Below are positions 11,649-21,500 of a stretch of 64,000 bases of DNA, piece after piece. The number at the start of each line of letters is the position of its first letter. Position 1 is the first letter of the stretch. The position numbers were made by a program, and so were the translations under genes. The notes beneath the pieces are model-generated. The model did not search any database, was not told the origin of the DNA, and saw nothing but the letters and a program-made list of their open reading frames with translations. Origin of the DNA: Struthio camelus (taxonomy: Eukaryota > Chordata > Aves > Struthioniformes > Struthionidae); assembly GCF_040807025.1 (NCBI RefSeq), contig NC_090943.1, positions 142,806,264 to 142,870,263 of the forward strand. Direction: 5' to 3'.

Positions 11649-11739
11649 CACTGTTCTCCTTTCTGATCTGTGCTAAGTGAGACAATGGTCCATTAGATCT
11701 TCCTCATCTACTTCACACTGGCAAAATAGACAAGAGTAT
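11649..11739 (-). pseudogene. RNF125: RNF125 exon 4 relic with in-frame stop
   Basis: This 91-nt relic has acceptor TTCCCAG and donor GTAATG. Completed with the last two bases of exon 3, it reads YSCLFCQCEVDEEDLMDHCL, then Thr, then TAG at 11675-11673. After the stop the frame continues HRSERRTV to the donor. The human protein has ITHHRSERRPV here, so the stop stands in place of a His and the exon plainly extends past it. The CxxC and His of the zinc finger are still visible. Confidence 0.87.
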
Positions 11740-13169
11740 CTGGGAATAAGAGATAATACATTGTTAATAGTTGAAAATGCAACCGGTATGTTTTTAATAC
11801 TACAAATAATAAAATAGTATTTAGATTTCTTTGGCCAGGTGGCACTAGAAACTTCTTTTACCACAGCTAAAACATAGCATGGGTTTATGGCATGATGTAT
11901 GCCACCCTAGCAAAAGGTCAACCTCGCTAACGTACGCTGTGAACCCTGTAACCGAACTGTGCACGTGTCGGGATGTTGATCCAGCAAAGCATGAACATAA
12001 CCATGACCACAGAATGGAATGGATAAAACATTGAATGCTACAGCTATAGACATTTGATAAAAATCATCAATTTAATTGCTGTGATACCAAGCAATTAAAG
12101 CATAAGATACCAAACCACCAAATCTCAGGAGCCCTCATTAAATATTGACACGTCTTTGCAGAAGATTGCTACTTAGTTTTCAGTATTGAGTATGATCTTG
12201 TCATGTGGTGGAGGCAATACTTCAACATTAGTACAATTTTCAAATATGGGTGCATAAAAGGTCTAGTTTTCTAAGCATCGGAAGAATAGCTAAGAAGTAG
12301 ATGAATCATCTGAGCAAGTAACCTGAACTATATGTCATTTTTGGAACTCCAACTGCAAAGAATATAGGGTCTTTAAATCGTATAAATCATTACATTAAAG
12401 ACATTTCAATAAGGATATCAAAAGTTGTTCCTAATCTTTAACGGACAAAACTAAGGTCTGCTGAACTTCAAGAACGTGGTCATTTTAGAATTGTTACGTG
12501 CCTAACTGATTGATGTAGCAGGTCCAACCCTAAAAGAGAATGAAAAAGGGGCAAAGAATTTTGAACTGTTGACATACATATAAACATAAGAAAAGCTGTC
12601 AGTCTTCTCTAGGGAATGCCAACAATTTATCACTATGTCCTTGCTAACACAAGTTGAAAATTACTTGAAAATTATTTGTGAAGAATAACAGTAGAAGATA
12701 GCCAATTACATTTAGATGATTATTAGTCTTATTCCATTCTGGAAATGACCAATATTTTCAAAGAGTTTTGTCTGAGAGCAAACACCCTTTCCCCTTTGCT
12801 TCCCAAGAAAAACAGCAAAAAGCTGCTACCTGTATTTTGTATTTTAGCTTATCAAAATACTGTTGTATCTACAAAATTGGTCATATGGAGCTAAAGTCTA
12901 TCCAAAAACTGTTAGAATTGCAATTAAAACGTATTAATTGGCACTCATACCCCAAAAAATCTTATTAGTGACCATTTTAAGTACTATTTGAATATAACGA
13001 TTTAAAAATATTAGCAATGGATTCATGTTGTATTCGATGAAATAAAAACATGGTCCTATTGAAAAAAAAATCAAAGAAGATATTAGAATTCTTTTCCCAG
13101 ATTGACTTTACTATGTTGGAATAACAGACTCTAAAGTACTTTCGCAATGTCATCACCACGGAGGCCTAC
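11740..13169 (-). other. RNF125: RNF125 relic intron 3
   Basis: This AT-rich former intron has donor GTAGGC at 13169-13164. I saw nothing else in it. Confidence 0.6.
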
Positions 13170-13264
13170 CTTGTTACTGCATCTCCAGGCTCCTGTAGAG
13201 GTCTGTATTTTTTTATATAGTGTTCACAAGTTCTTAAATGAGCTCTCATTTCACTCAGACATAC
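13170..13264 (-). pseudogene. RNF125: RNF125 exon 3 relic, C2HC finger half
   Basis: This 95-nt relic enters in phase 0 and leaves in phase 2, with acceptor TTGCTTAG and donor GTAGGC. It encodes [20 protein letters not shown], then [12 protein letters not shown]. The His and Cys of the C2HC finger (RAHLRTC) are kept. This exon carries no lesion of its own and, with exon 6 coding sequence, is the best preserved part. Confidence 0.87.
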
Positions 13265-15760
13265 CTAAGCAATGAGAAGAAGCAATTTGCTATGTGTTAT
13301 ACCACGACATATATGCATTAATGCATCACTCAATGTTTTCCAGTTCAAAGCCTGAATTCAACGTTGTGACTAAACCTAAGGAAAACCTCACGAATACATG
13401 ATTCCTCCTATTACTGGCCCAATTCCTCAAGCATTATGTTGTTGGCTCCGTATCATTCTCATATACTTTATAATAATAACAGTCATCTTATGAGCGTAAA
13501 GCGAAGAGTGAGGTAATTTGTTTGCGGTGATTTTGTATGTTCCTTAGACTGGCCCTTTATATTTCGGAATGACATTTTGGAGTCAGTAGGGAAACACTTC
13601 TAGCGTGGGCGGAGAGGGGAAGCCCAGTTCACATCTTGCTCTGTCTTAATGGTGCACATCCAGGCCCACTCTGGTAAAAATGAAAATTTGCCAACTTGAA
13701 GGCCAAATTCGGACCTCAGTGACAGCAACAGCTAAACCTCCTACAGATTCATTATGTGTAAGATTTGGGTTTGATATTGATGCTGCCACTAGCTATCCTA
13801 TTTCCTTTAATTCAGAATTTTTTTTATAAAAAAAATCTTATGAAGCACAATCATAAGGTGCCTCCTATGAAGAGAAATACTAGGAAATAACATGAAATCA
13901 CCATGTCGAGGTATTAAAATCAGAAACAGTGGAAACATATTTGCATTGCTTATACATCATTTTATATTTTTAACCTTCAAACACTGTGAATGGCCCTAGT
14001 GAATCTTAGTGAAGAAATGTAAAATAACCCCACCTTAATGTCTATTCTGTCCCTCTATTACCAACGATCATCCTGACGCCAGACGCAGAAGAATGAGGCG
14101 TGAGCACATCTCAGTCACCCAATTGCAAGTTCCACTGTCCAAGGGGAAACTGCAAATGAAATTAGGTTTATACTAATCCAGCAAACCTTGAACTGATGCA
14201 ACTGAGGCACCACAGCAGCGTTTGCCAGGGGTAGTCTGCCAAATATCAGAAATAACACGCAAAGATATCTTGATGCTATGATGCATTGCTGCTATAATGC
14301 ATTAAATGCACTCTCCTTTCCGATATGTATTATTCAATGTATCTTAGCAGTCTCATTGACAATTTTACACACAAAATACAGCCAGTACTTCTACAGCCGT
14401 AAGGAAGATTATAAACCACTGCAAATATCCATCCTCAGGTCACTTGCTGCAATCTGCTACTGAATAGCAAAGAGCCATGCTCAAACTCTACTAAATATTG
14501 AGAAGCCCAGCTAAGCCATATGTAGCTCAGTAGTTTTTGACGTAACTGGTATATTTTGGCATTTTTGCAAAACCCAATTTTAAAAATAATGAAGTAAAAC
14601 TCAGTATTTAAGTACTGCTAATATCAAGGTGTTACAGTTCACACATTTCACTGTCAGCTTTAGGCAAAGCTTTCCCAGATATAAAATGCATGGCAAAAAG
14701 GTAAAGAACTTATAACATTAGCATGTTTATAAGATATAAGATATATAAGATATATTGCTACATTTCTCATGTTTGCAGTAATCCCCCATAATCCTGCAAA
14801 TAACAATCTTTCTGATGTTCACATCTTTACTTGCTGTTTTACATTTTTTAGTATTTTCACATTGCTGCTGACAGACAAGAAAGTTTTAAGGGTATTTTGC
14901 AGTTAGCAAGACAAAGGAAATGATAAGAGCCAGAGGCAGATCCATTCACAGGAAAAACAAGAGAGACAAATGTAATCTGTGCAATCTGCTTCAACTAAAC
15001 ACCACAGGTATAAAAATATGAGGGGAGAGGAAGACTGAAGCACGTTCATTGTAACAACTAGCCAATTCTGTGCCTATAGAAAAACACACAAAAGTAATTA
15101 TTCACAATCACATAGGAAAATACTTGTTTTTATATATATTTTCAAATAAACAGGTATGAATTCAATCTCGGTTAACTGTCTTCCCTTTGTCAATGTGCCC
15201 AGCCAAGTCCTGTGTACCTTTTGCTTTGCACCTTGTATGTACTTGCGTTCCAGTTAGAACAGCAGCATTTCAAAGTCCATTTGTATGTGAGTAAGTGAAG
15301 TCACAAAGGCCTTATGTACACTTAAGAGAAAAGTAGGTCGGTTTAAGTCGCTTTACTAAATAGGGGGGAAAAAACTCACAGAACTTTATCTCTTTAGTCT
15401 GTATTTTAACAGGCCCAGTTGTGGCCAAGGTTTTTACAACTGGGCAATTCCAGGGTGGAGGGAGGGGGAATCAATTTGTCCTTTCTTCAGCCACAGCCAA
15501 CATAAGGTGTCAAGGAGATTCAACTCCTATAGGTTTAGGCTTGAGGTTACTTAATATGTTCAACTGCATCAACAGAGTGTTCTGGAGTTCTTCGAGATAT
15601 GGAACAAATCTAGCAGGAATTGCAAAGTTTATTCTTCTATCACCTTGCTGCAGAGTTTCTCTGTTTAGACATGCCCTTAAAAAGGGATCTTAATAGTGTC
15701 AGTTTTGTGTATGAATAAATCTCTGGAGTTAGTTAGTAATTAATGTTCAAGGTCGCAAAC
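13265..15760 (-). other. RNF125: RNF125 relic intron 2
   Basis: This AT-rich former intron has donor GTTTGC at 15760-15755 and an acceptor at 13266-13265. It contains a degenerate ATAAGAT repeat near 14730-14755. No other gene was found. A 90-codon open frame at 15421-15693 (+) shows no domain. Confidence 0.6.
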
Positions 15761-15914
15761 CTATTTTTCACGTTCTGCGCAATTTCGGTACATGCTCTTC
15801 ATCTTCTTGGCAATATCAGTAGCTGGACTTCCTTCAGAAGGCAGGTAATCCTGGCCATAAGGGCACGTCCATGCATTATTCTTTAGACTTGTAGCAACAC
15901 AGGAGTGACAGAAT
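15761..15914 (-). pseudogene. RNF125: RNF125 exon 2 relic: RING second half, terminal stop
   Basis: This 154-nt relic (one base plus 51 codons) has the same codon number I count for human exon 2. It reads [20 protein letters not shown], then [20 protein letters not shown], then [10 protein letters not shown] and TAG. The RING's final CxxC is CPYG instead of CPYC. The C2HC finger's CxxC is CAER instead of CAEC. The last codon, at 15763-15761, is TAG where human has Leu. An alternative donor (GTGAAA) just upstream would read into exon 3 out of frame and meet a TGA after three further codons, so it does not rescue the gene. Confidence 0.9.
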
Positions 15915-16345
15915 CTATGCACAGAGAAAAATAAAAACAAATGTGATAAGCTCCCCACCCCAACATGCTTAAAATAAGGAAATGCATATAAAAAAGAATA
16001 AAAACATTGCACCTCATAATGACATCACTGGCATAACACTGCAGGATACTTGTTCCTACCATAATTATCTGTCACTTAATAGCTATTGTTTGATTGTATC
16101 AAATGTCAGAACTTTTTTAGGCGATATGACAGTAAAAAAATGACACATACTCATGAACGCTCCTTTTGTCTGTATGCCTTATACACCAGAGACTAAAGCT
16201 GCTCCCAAGAGGTGCTGCTAGCCTGGAGCTGGACCCTCTGTTCTCTGTTTAGCTGTACTGGTCAATGTAAAGGGGATGATACAGAATCACAGAATCGTTT
16301 AGGTTGGAAGGGACCGCTGGAGATCATCTAGTCCAACCTCTCTGC

Positions 16346-17407
16346 TCAAGCAGGGACCTCTAGAGCATATTGCCCAGGATCACATCCAGGCGGGTTTTGA
16401 ATATCTCCAGGGAAGGAGACTCCACTACCTCTCTGGGCAACCTGTTCCAATGCTCTGTCACCCTCACAGTGAAGAAGTTTTTCCTCAGGTTCAGATGGAA
16501 CTTCCTGTGGTTCAGTTTCTGCCCGTTGCCTCTTGCTGGGCACCACGGAGAAGAGTCTGGCCCCATCCTCTTGACACTCCCCCTTCAGATACTTGTACAC
16601 GTTGATGAGATCGCCTCTCAACCTTCCCTTTCCCAGGCTGAACAGGCCCAGCTCTTGCAGTCTTTCTTCATAGGAGAGGTGCTCCAGCCCTCTAATCATC
16701 TTGGTAGCCCTCTGCTGGACTCTCTCCAGGAGTGCCATGTCTCTCTTGGACTGGGGAGCCCAGAACTGGACACAGTACTCCAGGTGAGGCCTCCCCAGGG
16801 CTGAGTAGAGGGGCAGGATCACTTCCCTCGACCTGCTGGCAACACTCTGCCTAATGCACCCCAGGAGATCATAAAGACCATCTCCAACTAGACCTTCTTT
16901 TTTTGTTAGTACAAGGTCTAGCATTGCACCTCTCCTCGTTGGTGTCTCCACCACCTGGGTCAAGAAATTATCATCAGTCCTCTGCAGGAACCTCTTTGAC
17001 TGTTTGTGCCTAGCTGTGCTGTCTTGCCAACAGATGTCGGGGTGGTTGAAGTCTCCCATGGGAACCAGGGCCTGTGATCGTGAGGCTACTTCCAGCTGTC
17101 TGTAGAAGGCCTCATCGATGACTTCCTCCTGGTCAGGTGGCCTGTAGTAAACCCCCACAACAGTGTCACCCACGTTACCCTGCCCTTTAATCCTTACCCA
17201 TAGGCTCTCAACTTGCTCTTCATCCACCCCGAGGCAGAGCTCCACACATTCTAGTTGCTCCCTCACATAAAGAGCAACTCCACCACCTCGCCTTCCTGGC
17301 CTGTCTTTCCTAAAAAGCACAGAGCCATCCATGACAGCATGCCAGTCATGTGAACTATCCCACCATGTCTCTGTCACTGCAATGAGATCGTGGCCCTGCG
17401 ACCGCAC
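16346..17407 (-). pseudogene. CR1 ORF2 remnant: endonuclease joined to RT tail
   Basis: A 353-codon open frame starts in the apurinic/apyrimidinic-type endonuclease. Visible motifs include [30 protein letters not shown] and [11 protein letters not shown]. After [14 protein letters not shown] it jumps to the RT thumb region ([32 protein letters not shown]), so the palm is deleted in frame near 16870. Upstream, the start of the endonuclease ([19 protein letters not shown]) is in another frame, so a one-base shift lies near 17400. The last part of ORF2 ([12 protein letters not shown] to [13 protein letters not shown], 16360-16566) is also in a different frame. Confidence 0.85.
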
Positions 17408-17639
17408 ACAGATCTCTTAACTCTTCCTGTTTATTCCCCATGCTGCGTGCATTGGTATACAGGCATTTCAGAGAGCCAGTCAAGCATACAAGCTTCCCAG
17501 GAGAGGTGCAAGAGGATCCTCCATAGCCATGTTCCATTCTGTCTCCCCTGGCTGCATGCACCCGCTGGAGGCATCCTGACTGGAGCGGTGTTTTACTGAC
17601 TCCCCTGCCACTATACCACTCCCCTTCCCCCATCTTGCC

Positions 17640-18508
17640 TAGCTTAAAGCCCTCCTTACCAGGCTGGCCAATCTGTTGGCAAAGACGCACGTGCCCCGCT
17701 TGGTAAGGTGGATCCCATCGCTCCCCATCAGCTGTTGATCTTCAAACAGGGTCCCATGGTCATAGAAACCAAAGCCCTGTTGTCAACACCAGCGGCGCAG
17801 CCAGCTGTTAACTTGGAAAACTCGTCTACTCCTCCTCCCGTCCTTCTCCCTCACAGGCAAGATTGAGGAGAAAACGGCCTCGGCTCCCAGACCCTTCACC
17901 ACCATTCCCAGAGCTCTGAAGTCCTGTTTGATGGTTTTTGGTTTGCCTTTCGTGTCATTAGCACCCACATGGAAGAGCAGCAGCGGGTAGTAGTCCGATG
18001 CGTGGACAAGCCTTGGCAGTCTTTCCACGACATCTCTTATTGGAGCCCCTGGCAGGCAGCAAACCTCTCTGGACAAGAGGTCAGGTCGGCAGACAGGTGC
18101 CTCTGTCCCCTGCAGCAGGGAGTCACCCACAACAATCACTCGCCGCTTCTTCCGGGGGTTCCTGCACGGCACAGGGTCTGCCAGGCCAGTTGCCTCCCTT
18201 GGAGCCGTGCCCAGCTCCTCCTCAGCTTGGAGGGCGCTAAACTTGTTCTTCACAGGCAACTCTTGAGGAGGAGCAAGAGCCTTTCTCCTTCTACGAGAGG
18301 TCACCAGCTTCCAGCCCTCTTCAACAGCGTTATGATGCACCTTTACACACGGTGCTGAGCCCTCTGACAACTCCGCTGCAGTGGGGGCAGGGGACTCCTG
18401 GAGCTGAACAGTCTCCGAGAACACCCTGTCAATCTCCTGCTCATCCTCTCGGATGCTACGCAGCCTGCTAACCTCCTCCTGTAACTCCTTTATACTATTA
18501 TGATGCCG
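17640..18508 (-). pseudogene. CR1 ORF1 remnant with SGNH-esterase domain
   Basis: This ORF1 remnant starts in a coiled-coil segment. It then has a basic stretch (SRRRRKAL), then an esterase-like domain with a GDSLL nucleophile block and a GANDT block. The Asp-His block (SDGIHLT) lies downstream of a TGA at 17785-17783. The codon context (tryptophan-cysteine, TGA, Gln-Gln) suggests a CGA to TGA change, typical CpG decay. ORF1 esterases of CR1 elements are known, but their role in transposition is not settled. Confidence 0.8.
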
Positions 18509-21500
18509 ATCAATTTATCTGTGTGGTAAATCCCTCAGTAAAATTTTTAATCTTCAATTCTTCTTTATAGAGAAATCCTTAGACTTGGTAATGAGTATCT
18601 AGGGCTGCACCTTCAGTATAAAACTACATGCTACTGAAGAGCACAATATTTGGTTTCAAAGCAACAGGTATTTGATGTTGCTCATGGGATTAAATTATGA
18701 TACAAGTTACCCTACATGGAAAGGCATATATAAGGCAGAACCTGGAAAAGAGAAAATGGTCTTGGGAGTTAACGTGGATCCCTTAAAATGTCAGCCCAGC
18801 GCTCTGCACCCACCAGAAAGGCAAATAGCGTTACGAACTATGAAGACAGGAACACAGAACAAAACAATGATCACCACCGTTCTATAAAAACTTGGCACGT
18901 GGAGTTAACTACTTAAGGCAATTCTGATCTCCCCTCCTCCAAAGATGTATACAGTAGAACCAGAAAAGGGAGAGAGATTCATTAGAGATAAAGAACTTCT
19001 GAAGAGCAGATACAAAGCAGATGATAACCTGAAATTGGTATAAATGGCAGAGGCACATTAAGTCGGGCATAGCACGAAAGTAGGTGAATAGCAGGTTATT
19101 ATAACTCAGCTAGATGGCACCGAATCCCCCACTGGCTGCATTGCAGAAGGCTGCCATGATATCCATGAGCTAATTCGTAATTTATATTCCTGGCAGAGCT
19201 TGAGGACAGGACAGAGGAGAAGATAGTGCACCGCGGACACCGCCTTCACGTGTTGGCAGGGCACACCACCATTTTCTACAAAGATGCAGAGGAGGAAGTT
19301 GGCAGTGAGGAGGTTAAGTACATCCACAGAGACCTGGGTGCTCTGCTGCCCTGACCCAAAATCTAAGCGCAGAGGTTAAGAGGCTGCAGGTGTAGGGGAT
19401 ACATCCCCTTAAAGAAGATACGTTCTGCTTCAAATATGAGTGGGAAGGAGAGACAAGGAAAGATGAGGGGGCTCAGTGAGAATTAGAAAAGGATCTCAGC
19501 ACAGCTGGCTAAGTTCACTTATAACAGGATACTGTTTATTGCAATATTAAATTGGAGTTTGTAGATTGCAAAATTGTAGAGAAAGCACTGTAAGGAGCTA
19601 GCGTAGCAGTCTGTTAAAACACCAGCCTGGCTGCAGATGTGATCCACTTGGTTTCAGGGGTATCTTTACAATCTAACTATTAATATGAATTGGATGTAGA
19701 GGTATCATGCTACAAGGTTATTGAAAGACTTAAAGAGTCCTAAGAAGATATTGTTTAAAAGTTTCCAGGTATTGCTCCTGTAGTCCTACTTGTGTTAAAA
19801 AGAGTACTGAAAATAGCAGAAAAACTGAGCTAATTCCTGATATCACTGACATCTATGCAGCTCTTACTGCTCATTTCAAAGCAGAAATGAGGAACCTGCT
19901 CCCCATGAGCCAGATAAAGCCTGCAGCATATGACTTCAAAACTTGCCTTAACAGTGAGGATGATCTCACTTTTTGTTATTGGTGGATGTCACAAACATGC
20001 ATATTGATATCCAGCTTACTATAAGCCTTCCTGGGCCCACAATTAGAACACTCCATGCCATTCCTTAGAAGGAAAAGAATTCGGCTTGTTAAGATGAGCG
20101 AATTTCTCAAATATGTGAAGAAATCAGGACTCTGGGGATTACAGAAGTTTTTAGCAGCAGCCACATAGGAAGTGTTGTATCAGCCATGGACATGCCTGAC
20201 AAATAACAAGTCTCTCAGAGACTCTCTCCAAGAGGATATAAAGTATGCCATGATATTTTGTTTTCTCTAAAGCTGCTGTAGCAAAAACTGTGTAAGTGTT
20301 GGCTGTGTTTTCCTCAAATCTTTCCCCATCTTGTGAAATGGGTTCTAGGAACCTAAAAAAGCAGAATGCGGAAATACATCTGGCATGCTACATGACAATG
20401 TACAACACATAGCTTGTTCAAAAACATCTTTTCGGTTTTTACTTTGCTAAATAAAGGGTGTCAGTTCTAAATAACTATCTCAGTCAATGTTTAGTTCAAA
20501 CAAATAAGTATGTTTAATATATCTCTAAAATTAGGAGAATACAGGGTCTTGTGTTAGGCCACATACAATTATCTCCTTGGTCAGATGGCTTATGTTCAGT
20601 GATCCAAGGGAACATACAAGCCAGAAGACTGATACAATAAAATATGTACCTGTTGGACAAAGGGGGAAAAAATGTCAAATCTCCTAGTTGGGATATTATC
20701 AAATATTATAGCAAATTTTATAGTAAAGTGGAATCTGCAAGCCCCCTGGCAAGTGAAAGAACAAGAAATTACGAGAAATTGGTAACTATGACTTCTTTCT
20801 AATTGCCCTGTGGTTCAAGTATGGGTTTGCAAATATATAAAGCCCCAACAGTATAACAGAAATAATTGTGTTTGGATATAATTGCAGATAAATTCAGTAA
20901 TGTATATTCTGTTCTTTTCTGAGTAGATAAGACGTGAATGGTTCTGATCTGGCTATCACGTGGCCTAGATAAAGGAATACTTACCTCTGGGAATGTTTTA
21001 ACCAGTTCAATACTCTGGTTTTAGCAATAAAAGCAGATTGGATTAGCAGTTACTGCATCTGCTTTTGAAAGCTTTTTGTCAGTTAAGGAAATGACAGATG
21101 AGCCCGGCTGAATCTTCCTGGAGAGATTTAAGACATTACTCCCCTTCGATATCTGAGCACAAGTGCAGAACCCCAGTGCTAATGGGATGGAAGAGGGCCT
21201 TTCTTTGCATTAAATTACAGCTCCACAGCAAGTCAAATCGTAGGGATCTGAAGGGTCTCAGGTAGGGTCACAGCCTGGGGCTGCAAGAAGGGAAAAAAGA
21301 AAGGATGCACGCTGCCTGCCAACTGCTCTGGCTTGGAGGAGCTAGCTGTGACTGCGGCTAGCAGTGAGCACGTTGCCCTTGCTGGATGAGCATGAGGACA
21401 GCAGAGATATGTTAACGAGGAGGTGGCAAAAGTCCTTAAACCTCTACAGTAAATCTGCATTTAGGCCCTTCTGGTAAACGTCGCAGCTCTGCAGCAGAAG

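Larger units (their letters stand above)
8326..15914 (-). pseudogene. RNF125: RNF125 unitary pseudogene, exons 2-6
   Basis: RNF125 (TRAC-1) is a membrane-attached RING E3 ligase that ubiquitinates RIG-I, MDA5 and MAVS and so limits antiviral signalling. Five exon relics lie in order, at 15914-15761, 13264-13170, 11739-11649, 9536-9429 and 8418-8326 (154, 95, 91, 108 and 93 nt). Their joins match the human gene as I recall it, and the locus sits between RNF138 and TRAPPC8 as in mammals. Lesions: RING Cys to Gly (CPYG), finger Cys to Arg (NCAER), TAG as last codon of exon 2, TAG inside exon 4, His to Tyr in the exon 5 finger, and acceptor AG to TG before exon 6. No indels are seen in these exons. 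Exon 1 is absent or decayed (see 24141-24229). A functional copy elsewhere cannot be excluded from this window. Confidence 0.88.
16282..18508 (-). mobile_element. CR1 LINE, 5'-truncated and internally deleted
   Basis: This is a minus-strand chicken-repeat-1 retrotransposon. The 3' terminus at 16282 shows the ATTCTGTG tandem octamer typical of CR1. Going 5', it holds the ORF2 C-terminus, the last part of the reverse transcriptase, the endonuclease domain, and ORF1 with an SGNH-esterase domain. The 5' end falls in the ORF1 coiled-coil (a heptad-like KELQEEVSRLRS segment), near 18508. The central RT region with its catalytic motif is missing. If exon 1 of RNF125 was near 24.2 kb, the element inserted into RNF125 intron 1. 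Confidence 0.92.

Noticed and set aside
12977..13159. 60-codon minus-strand frame near RNF125 exon 3
   Set aside because: It lies just past the true exon (13170-13264) in intron sequence and has no similarity to the RNF125 protein.
15762..15778. Possible rescue of the RNF125 exon 2 stop by an upstream GTGAAA donor
   Set aside because: Using it shifts the frame into exon 3, which then reads Arg-Met-Ser-Glu and a TGA, so no functional protein results.
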